Shown piece by piece: positions 1-6,096 of a stretch of DNA of 48,051 bases (its first letter is position 1; each line of letters begins with the position of its first letter). The notes below the pieces were generated by a model. It saw only the letters and a list, made by a program, of their open reading frames with translations. It searched no databases and was not told the DNA's origin. The stretch comes from Acidulodesulfobacterium_A sp049965795. GTDB lineage: Bacteria; SZUA-79; Acidulodesulfobacterales; Acidulodesulfobacteraceae. The translations under genes were made by a program, and so were the position numbers. Location of the stretch: NCBI GenBank assembly GCA_049965795.1, contig JBMFVW010000012.1:1-48051 (forward strand). Reading direction: 5' to 3'.

Positions 1-2
1 AA

Positions 3-1139
3 TCCATAAATGTTTTAAATAACGCTATAGCAGCAAAACAGAAAGAAAACATTGGTATAATAAAAAAGCTTAATTTGTTAAATAATTTGTCATATAAACT
101 ATCCTCTGTTTATACGCTTGAATATGCAGTAAAAACATTTGCTGAAGGTTTATGTTCGATAAAAAACCAAAACGGCAGCACAGCCGATTCTCTGCATATA
201 AACATGTTTGACGCAGTTAATAAAAAAACCGTAACTTCCTTGATCTATACAAAAAATAAAAGTTCTTCTGCTGAAACGGATAAAACCGAAAATGCCGATA
301 AAATTATTTTGAAAACGGCAAATATCGATTACGAAGATTATCTGTCGAACTGCAAACTTTTAAAAAACGGAAAAAGCGACAACCATGGCGATACCGTGGA
401 CAATTGCGAATTTAAAGGTACTGCCGGCAGCTATATGTGCTTTTCTCTAAAAATAAGCGATGAATTGGCCGGTACTATTTCCATAGATTCCGAAGATAAG
501 CATTTCTTTACTCAAGAAATTATCGATTTGGTAAAAGAGATAATAAACATAGCATCTCCCGTATTTGCAAAACTGATACTGATAGAAACTAATAGGGAAC
601 TGGCGCTTACCGATTCTTTAACAGGCATACATAACAGAAGATTTATGTACGAGTTCGTAAAAAGAGAAATAGTAAGAGCGGCAAGGAATTCTGCCGATCT
701 TACTTTTGCCATATTGGATATCGATAAATTTAAAAATATAAACGATAATTACGGTCATAATATTGGCGATATTATGCTTGTAGAATTTACAAACGATTTA
801 AAAAGCGTTTTACTGAGAAAACAAGATATAATAACAAGATACGGCGGCGATGAATTCGTTGTGGTTTTGCCTGATACCGGCAAAGAAAAAGCCTTAAATT
901 TAATGGAAAAATTAAGGGTGTATATCGAAAATAAAATTTATGCTCCGAAAGAAAATTTAAATTTAAACATTACGATATCCGTCGGAGTTTCGGACTTAGA
1001 ACAGTTTTTTTACGATAAAGGCGCAGAAAATGAGGGAAAAAATATCGACCCGGATGAAATATTAAACGATATGCTTAAAATTGCCGACGATAATTTGTAT
1101 AGAGCAAAAGAATTAGGCAGAAATAAAGTAGTAGGATAG
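3..1139 (+). CDS. GAF-like/GGDEF diguanylate cyclase, 5' truncated by the window edge
   Basis: This is the C-terminal part of a diguanylate cyclase, which makes cyclic di-GMP from two GTP. The first usable start in the window is a TTG at 75, but the frame stays open without a stop to base 3 and reads as a plausible continuing helix, so the gene very probably begins upstream. Numbered from the TTG, residues 1-165 look like a divergent GAF-type sensory domain. A signature DSLTGIHNRR (180-189), the metal-binding DIDKFKNINDNYGH (215-228) and an intact GGDEF (257-261) follow. RKQD at 248-251 lies five residues before GGDEF and matches the inhibitory I-site RxxD, so product inhibition is expected. 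No membrane segment is visible. The input signal is unknown. It ends 49 bp before pheS on the same strand. Confidence 0.88.
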   Translation, partial: SINVLNNAIAAKQKENIGIIKKLNLLNNLSYKLSSVYTLEYAVKTFAEGLCSIKNQNGSTADSLHINMFDAVNKKTVTSLIYTKNKSSSAETDKTENADKIILKTANIDYEDYLSNCKLLKNGKSDNHGDTVDNCEFKGTAGSYMCFSLKISDELAGTISIDSEDKHFFTQEIIDLVKEIINIASPVFAKLILIETNRELALTDSLTGIHNRRFMYEFVKREIVRAARNSADLTFAILDIDKFKNINDNYGHNIGDIMLVEFTNDLKSVLLRKQDIITRYGGDEFVVVLPDTGKEKALNLMEKLRVYIENKIYAPKENLNLNITISVGVSDLEQFFYDKGAENEGKNIDPDEILNDMLKIADDNLYRAKELGRNKVVG

Positions 1140-1152
1140 GATAAAAACATAG

Positions 1153-1182
1153 TTGAAATAATTATATGAAGTTTGGTAATAT
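1153..1182 (+). promoter_or_regulatory. possible sigma-70-type promoter before pheS
   Basis: TTGAAA (1153-1158) and TAATAT (1177-1182) are 18 bp apart. The predicted transcription start would fall almost on the pheS ATG (1189), giving a very short or leaderless mRNA. No Shine-Dalgarno sequence is visible before that ATG, which would fit. In such AT-rich DNA a chance match is likely. Confidence 0.3.
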
Positions 1183-1188
1183 ATAACG

Positions 1189-2223
1189 ATGGACAAAAAC
1201 ATAGAGATTATAGAAACAATAAATAAAATATCCGAAGAAGCAAAAAGTTCTTTGGATTCCGCTAACGAATTAAACGAATTAGAAGGCATCTTTAAGGCTT
1301 TCATGGGAAAGAAAGGCAGGCTTACCGAGATTTTACATAATATTGCTTCGTATTCTGCAGAAGAAAAAAAAATTATCGGAAAAAGATCAAACGAAGTTAA
1401 AAACGAAATAGAATCTATTTATAATTTAAAAAAAGCCGAACTTTCTTCAGGCGAAAACAGGAAATTTTCCGCTGAATACAAAATAGACCTTACTATACCC
1501 GGAGAACAGATAGAAAGATTTCATAAGCATCCTATAACTGCCGTTTTGGAAGAAGCCGCGGATTTTTTTACGTCTATGGGTTTTAGCATAGTTGAAGGTC
1601 CAGAAATAGAAACTACTTATTATAATTTCGACGCGTTAAATATTCCTGCGGATCATCCCGCCAGAGACGTTTGGGATACTTTTTATCTGCTTAACGGCTT
1701 GGTGCCGAGAACCCATACGTCGAGCGTTCAGGCAAGAATTCTCGAAAAAAAAGAGCTGCCACTAAGGATAATTGCGCCCGGCAGATGTTACAGATATGAA
1801 GCTGTTGACGCTACGCACCTTTTTATGTTTAATCAAATGGAAGGTCTTTTTGTGGATAAAAACGTTAAACTTTCCGATTTGAAAGGAATATTGGAAGAGA
1901 CGGTTAAACATCTTCTCGGTGCAAGAAAAACACGTTTTCGGCCTGCTTTTTATCCTTTCGTGGAACCGGGTTTGGACCTTGATATTGAATGCGTATTCTG
2001 CGGCGGAAGAGGCTGCGGTGTATGCAAAAATACAGGCTGGATAGAAGTAATACCATGCGGAATGGTGCATCCTAACGTTTTTAAATACGCCGGCATCGAT
2101 CCCGAAGAGTATAGAGGTTTTGCGTTTGGAATGGGATTCGACAGAATAGTTATGCTTAAATATAATATTAACGATTTGAGGCTTCTGTATCAGGGCAGCC
2201 TCGATATCCTAAATCAGTTTTAA
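1189..2223 (+). CDS. pheS: phenylalanine--tRNA ligase alpha subunit
   Basis: Catalytic subunit of the cytoplasmic alpha2beta2 phenylalanyl-tRNA synthetase, which charges tRNA-Phe. At 344 residues it has the usual length. An N-terminal coiled-coil tRNA-binding arm (about 1-90) precedes the class II catalytic core. HPITAVLEEAADFF, RTHTSSVQ, the motif-2 region around APGRCYRYEAVDATH and the C-terminal GMGFDRIVMLKY (motif 3) are all present, as is the cysteine-rich CVFCGGRGCGVC segment seen in many bacterial PheS. The ATG at 1189 has no clear ribosome binding site, but family alignment supports it. pheT normally follows directly. Here it lies 3.9 kb downstream, beyond three unrelated genes. The TAA stop overlaps the stop of the opposing helicase gene within a shared TTAA. 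Confidence 0.97.
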   Translation: MDKNIEIIETINKISEEAKSSLDSANELNELEGIFKAFMGKKGRLTEILHNIASYSAEEKKIIGKRSNEVKNEIESIYNLKKAELSSGENRKFSAEYKIDLTIPGEQIERFHKHPITAVLEEAADFFTSMGFSIVEGPEIETTYYNFDALNIPADHPARDVWDTFYLLNGLVPRTHTSSVQARILEKKELPLRIIAPGRCYRYEAVDATHLFMFNQMEGLFVDKNVKLSDLKGILEETVKHLLGARKTRFRPAFYPFVEPGLDLDIECVFCGGRGCGVCKNTGWIEVIPCGMVHPNVFKYAGIDPEEYRGFAFGMGFDRIVMLKYNINDLRLLYQGSLDILNQF

Positions 2224-4283
2224 CGTTTTAAGAAATCCGAAATTTCTTCGGAATACGTAATATAAAGTTTTTTTTTAGCCCTTGAAGCCGCAACGTAAAA
2301 AAGTCTTGTTTCGTCGTCTGTTAAAATGTCTGCTGCTTTAAAAGTTTGACTTGTTTTAAAAAAATTAAAAAACGGGTGTATTTTAAAATCAGGCGGTCTA
2401 TTAACACTTGCGAAATTAATTTTATGCATATTGTTTTTTGACGCTCCGGAAATAAATACAACGTCGAACTCTAAGCCTTTGCCGGCATGAATAGTCGATA
2501 TCGAGCAAAAATCGGCTAAATTCGGAATATCGGTAAATTTAGATCTCTCTCTTTTAGTTCTTACCAAAACCGCGGTTTTTTTTCCGGCTTTAAAATAATC
2601 CGCCGCTTTTTTTGCTATAAAATTTTCTTCTTCGTTTTTATTTTTAAAACGGATAATATCAACCGACGCATCCCCTGTTGCATCTTTTTTGGCAATTATT
2701 TTTTTAGGATATCTGAATTTTATATTATTTAATATTGAATTGCAAAATTCTACGATCGTCCGGTTCGACCTGTAATTATTTTGAAACACGAATACTTTGC
2801 CGGAAGGAAAGAACAGGTCGAAAGTCAGAATATTGAAACAATCTCCTCCGTTAAATCCGTATATCGACTGATCGTCGTCGCCGGCATACATAACCTTGCC
2901 CTTACCCGCATCTATTTTTTTTATTAAATAATCGCTTAAAAAATCCAAATCCTGGTATTCATCGACTAATATATATTTAAATCTTGACGATATTTCGTTT
3001 GCTATATTGTCTTTTTTAAAAAGTTTAATTATATTTAAAATAATATCGTCGTAAGATATAGATGATTCGTCGGCGTATTTATTAGCGTCGCCGGCTGATA
3101 CATTAATTTTTTTATCGGAAACCGAAGGTACGGTTTTATAACCGAGTTCGCTATAAAATTCTTTTATTATCGAATAGAAAAAACTATGGTAGGTTGAAAT
3201 ATTTAGAATCTTATCGTTAATAAAAGTTCCGTAACCGCTAATATTTAGTCTTTTAGCTATCCTGTTTTTTATTTCGTTTACGGCGTTATTGGTGAAAGTC
3301 AGAACGAGTATTGAATCGGCGGAATAGAAATTTAATAAATATAAAAATTTATCGACTATTACCTTAGTTTTGCCGGCTCCCGCTCCGGCAAGTAAAAGAT
3401 GAGGCGAATTAATTTCTTTTACGGACACACTTTGAATTTTACTTAAATCGGAAGATAAAGCCGTTATTTTTTCGGCAGACTTGCCATTTCTTTTTAAAAC
3501 TATTCCGCTTTGCAAATTTTTAGCTGTATTTATAAATATTTTAATTCTATTTATAAGTTCTTTTTTATAAAAATGCATATCGTATAAACTTGTATTTAAA
3601 GAAATCTCTTTATTAAAAATAGATTCCGTTTTTTCTTCGGTTATATGTAAATTTTTTAACCTATTGTAAATGTTTATATTAATAATAAATTTTTCCGAAT
3701 TAAAAAATATTAAATTTTTATTATTAATCTTATGACTAAAGCCAATTTTTTTCATATCGCGGATAAACAAGTCTATAGATTCAGTGTATCCGCCGTTTAT
3801 GCAGGAAGTTAAAATTCTCGTTTTTAAAAGCATTTTTAAACGCGATTTATAAATATCGATTATTAAATTTTCGTAATAATTTTTTCCGACATGCGGAGCG
3901 AAGTATAAATTAGTTATATCTTCAGGTGCATTAAAAGCCGTTTCTGCTGTTATGCCTAAAATAATGCCGTTGTTTAATACAAAATTGCAGACGGCGTTTA
4001 ATAAAACGGCGTCGGAAAGCGAATTTACCGTTATGCCGTTTAAAAAAACCGCTTTTGACGATAAAACTTTTTCGACATTTTTAAAAGGAAAACTTAACGG
4101 GGATTCAATCGTGCCGTAAATATTAAATTTTTTTTTTAAATCTTCGAAAGTAAAAAAATCCCATTTTACATTTAAATCTTCATTTTTTTTAATAAAACTA
4201 CTGCATTCATTTTCTGAAGAAAGCAGTATTCCTATGGAGTTATATATATTAAAATTGAAATTTTTAAGATAAAGATTTATCAT
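2220..4283 (-). CDS. compact UvrD/Rep-like superfamily 1 DNA helicase with unrecognised N-terminal region
   Basis: A 687-residue protein whose C-terminal 400 residues are an SF1 (UvrD/Rep-type) ATP-dependent DNA translocase. Visible motifs are a Q-like LSKIQ (280-284), Walker A GAGAGKT (300-306), Ia LTFTNNAVNEIKNRI (328-342), II DEYQDL (441-446), III GDDDQSIYGF (468-477), IV NYRSN (503-507), V HAGKGLEFDVVFI (599-611) and VI VAASRAKKKLYI (664-675), so it should be an active ATPase. Motifs IV and V are under 100 residues apart, so the 2B subdomain is largely missing and 1B looks short. Residues 1-285 match no domain I recognise. The DNA is noticeably more AT-rich than the flanking phe genes. 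It is convergent with pheS and divergent from the phosphoribosyltransferase gene, from which 78 bp separate it. It is not a standard UvrD, Rep or PcrA; its role is unknown, with DNA repair, uptake or defence possible. Confidence 0.85.
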   Translation of the reverse strand: MINLYLKNFNFNIYNSIGILLSSENECSSFIKKNEDLNVKWDFFTFEDLKKKFNIYGTIESPLSFPFKNVEKVLSSKAVFLNGITVNSLSDAVLLNAVCNFVLNNGIILGITAETAFNAPEDITNLYFAPHVGKNYYENLIIDIYKSRLKMLLKTRILTSCINGGYTESIDLFIRDMKKIGFSHKINNKNLIFFNSEKFIININIYNRLKNLHITEEKTESIFNKEISLNTSLYDMHFYKKELINRIKIFINTAKNLQSGIVLKRNGKSAEKITALSSDLSKIQSVSVKEINSPHLLLAGAGAGKTKVIVDKFLYLLNFYSADSILVLTFTNNAVNEIKNRIAKRLNISGYGTFINDKILNISTYHSFFYSIIKEFYSELGYKTVPSVSDKKINVSAGDANKYADESSISYDDIILNIIKLFKKDNIANEISSRFKYILVDEYQDLDFLSDYLIKKIDAGKGKVMYAGDDDQSIYGFNGGDCFNILTFDLFFPSGKVFVFQNNYRSNRTIVEFCNSILNNIKFRYPKKIIAKKDATGDASVDIIRFKNKNEEENFIAKKAADYFKAGKKTAVLVRTKRERSKFTDIPNLADFCSISTIHAGKGLEFDVVFISGASKNNMHKINFASVNRPPDFKIHPFFNFFKTSQTFKAADILTDDETRLFYVAASRAKKKLYITYSEEISDFLKR

Positions 4284-4361
4284 ATTAAATTGTCGATTTA
4301 ATTTTTTAAAGATTTAATTTTAAAAATCAACTGTAAGGATTATTGATAATAATATAAGATA

Positions 4362-4967
4362 ATGTTTCAAAGTAATATAAATATAAAAACCGGCGGCAAA
4401 GGAGAATATTTTTATTTAGATTATTATATTCCCAAAAATAAAAAAAATGCGATAGATAAAGGCAAATTAACGCCAATCGTAACATATTCAGACTTAATTT
4501 TAAAATATAAAAAGGGAGAATCTAAAGCTATAGCTTTTTTTATAAAAATATTAAACAATATTATATATAATTATTTTTATTTTTACGACTTGATGCTTCC
4601 GGTTCCGCCGAGCAATTCATATTTAGACGTTTATCCTAATTCCCAGCTATGCATGTATCTTTCGGCGCTTGGAACTATTTCTACTTACGAAAAGGCAGTA
4701 GTATGCACTAAAGGACACAAACCCGGGCATATCGAAAACAATATAGAATTAAAAAAAATGGATTATCATAATATATCATTTGATAGTAAGTATGATTATA
4801 AAATGAAAAAAATAATAATTCTCGACGATATTATAACTACCGGCACGACTTTTAAACTTATAAAAAACGGTTTACTAAAAGAGGGGGCAAGCGCGGTAAC
4901 GGGAATATTTCTCGGTAAAACGCTTACGGAAGAGGATATTGTAAATTTTGCGGGCGGGGATATTTGA
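4362..4967 (+). CDS. ComF-like type I phosphoribosyltransferase without zinc finger
   Basis: A 201-residue protein with the PRPP-binding loop IIILDDIITTGTT at 151-163, the hallmark of type I phosphoribosyltransferases, and an upstream DLMLPVPPS (76-84) resembling the substrate-side motif of ComFC proteins. The N-terminal four-cysteine zinc finger of ComFC is absent; only two scattered cysteines occur. The substrate cannot be told from the sequence. The TGA stop overlaps the ATG of the DprA-like gene by one base (TGATG), so the two are translationally coupled and probably act together. No strong ribosome binding site precedes the ATG; an AAGGAT lies about 20 bp upstream. It is very AT-rich, like the divergent helicase gene next to it. 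ComF family by motif; a competence role is not demonstrated. Confidence 0.72.
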   Translation: MFQSNINIKTGGKGEYFYLDYYIPKNKKNAIDKGKLTPIVTYSDLILKYKKGESKAIAFFIKILNNIIYNYFYFYDLMLPVPPSNSYLDVYPNSQLCMYLSALGTISTYEKAVVCTKGHKPGHIENNIELKKMDYHNISFDSKYDYKMKKIIILDDIITTGTTFKLIKNGLLKEGASAVTGIFLGKTLTEEDIVNFAGGDI

Positions 4968-5959
4968 TGGACGATATTATATGCACTTTAGCTCTTAAAA
5001 AAATCAAAGGTCTGCAGAACAGGCATATAATGTTTTTAATTAATGCATTCGGAAGTCCCTGCGAAATTTTTAACGCCGATAAATCCGATTTTATTAAAAC
5101 AGGTTTAAAAATAGATTACGTTAAGATATTAATAAACCAAAGAATTATAAAGACGGCTTTTTTCGATGCCATAAAAGAAATCGACGAGGCTTCTAAAAAC
5201 GGGGTTAAAATAATAACTTTCAATTCTTCTTTATATCCTGCAAATTTACGCAAAATTAAAAATAAGCCTTTAGTTCTTTATTATAAAGGGGCGTTAAAAG
5301 AGGAATTAAAATTAGCGGCGGCGGTCGTAGGGCAGAGAAAACCGCCCGAATATGCAGTTAAACTGGCAGAGGACATAACCGCAGAACTTTGTTCTTCCGG
5401 TTATGCTATAATAAGCGGACTTGCTTTAGGGATAGATTCGGCAGCGCATAGAGCTGCATTAAAAAACAACGGATATACTATAGCGTTTTTGGGTTCGGGA
5501 CTTCTCTCCCCGGTATACCCTCCCGAGAATAGGGATTTATATAACGAAATAATATTTAGCGGAGGGGCGCTGGTTTCGGAACTTTCGCCGCATGAACATA
5601 TATCATCCAAAAATTTAGTGGCGAGAGACAGGCTTCAGAGCGGTTCTTCACTTGGAACTTTTGCATTGTCTTCGCCTTTAAAAAGCGGCACTATGAAAAC
5701 CTGCGGTTTTTCTATTAAACAAAAACGTCCGGTTTTTATTCCGGAATATAATTTAAATATTATGAATTCTTATGATAATGAAGGATTGAAATCGCTTTAC
5801 GGAATGGTCGGCGTTTTCGGAATAAAATTACGCGGAGATTTTACAATCGATTTAGGTCATGCATTAGAAGAAATGTATGACGTCCGCAATAAACTTTACT
5901 CGGAAAAGTTCGTAGAAGACGACCGCCTTATACAGCCCGGACTGTTTGATATGATATAG
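4967..5959 (+). CDS. DprA/Smf-like DNA-processing protein, divergent
   Basis: The protein has 330 residues from the ATG at 4967; a TTG one codon earlier is also possible. After an N-terminal helical region (1-100) comes a DprA-type Rossmann fold: AAAVVGQRKPPEYA (117-130), IISGLALGIDSAAHRAAL (148-165), TIAFLGSGLLSPVYPPEN (171-188) and GGALVSELSP (199-208). Standard DprA then carries a loop ending in RNR and a VVEA...GSLITA segment; here these are VARDRLQSG (218-226) and FALSSPLKSGTMKT (232-245). The C-terminal winged helix of many DprA proteins is not evident. The protein ends in QPGLF plus three residues, which resembles a sliding-clamp-binding pentapeptide. Canonical DprA loads RecA on incoming single-stranded DNA; this relative is coupled to a phosphoribosyltransferase and may have another job. 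The gene is followed at once by a cluster of palindromes. Confidence 0.78.
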   Translation: MDDIICTLALKKIKGLQNRHIMFLINAFGSPCEIFNADKSDFIKTGLKIDYVKILINQRIIKTAFFDAIKEIDEASKNGVKIITFNSSLYPANLRKIKNKPLVLYYKGALKEELKLAAAVVGQRKPPEYAVKLAEDITAELCSSGYAIISGLALGIDSAAHRAALKNNGYTIAFLGSGLLSPVYPPENRDLYNEIIFSGGALVSELSPHEHISSKNLVARDRLQSGSSLGTFALSSPLKSGTMKTCGFSIKQKRPVFIPEYNLNIMNSYDNEGLKSLYGMVGVFGIKLRGDFTIDLGHALEEMYDVRNKLYSEKFVEDDRLIQPGLFDMI

Positions 5960-5960
5960 A

Positions 5961-6071
5961 GTGACGGTGCCGGAATTTAATTCCGGCACCATAACAAAAT
6001 ATAATGGACAGAATTCAATTCTGTCCCTGTAACAAAATGTAATTGCCGGAATTTAATTCCGGCACCGTCAC
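5961..6071. repeat. composite of three REP-like palindromes with 17-bp terminal inverted repeats
   Basis: This 111-bp block fills the dprA-pheT junction. It contains a palindrome with 12-bp arms GGTGCCGGAATT (5966-5990), one with 10-bp arms GGACAGAATT (6006-6026) and one with 10-bp arms TGCCGGAATT (6044-6064). The outer ends, GTGACGGTGCCGGAATT at 5961-5977 and its exact complement at 6055-6071, form a perfect 17-bp inverted repeat. The two spacers share TAACAAAAT(A/G)TAAT (5992-6005 and 6030-6043). The layout resembles bacterial REP/BIME clusters. It may also act as a terminator or mRNA-stabilising structure, though no T-run follows. Confidence 0.85.
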
Positions 6072-6096
6072 TAAATAATAACCGGAGGAATGAAAA

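Noticed and set aside
4964..4966. TTG at 4964 as the start of the DprA-like gene
   Set aside because: The ATG directly after it gives a typical one-base stop/start overlap and is the more likely start; the difference is one residue.
5961..6071. Spaced repeats as a small CRISPR array
   Set aside because: The units are palindromes of two kinds separated by short, nearly identical spacers, and no cas genes are near.
6090..6092. ATG at 6090 as the pheT start
   Set aside because: It is in another frame that stops after 10 codons; the TTG at 6097 begins the conserved MKVSLNWLKEF sequence with good SD spacing.
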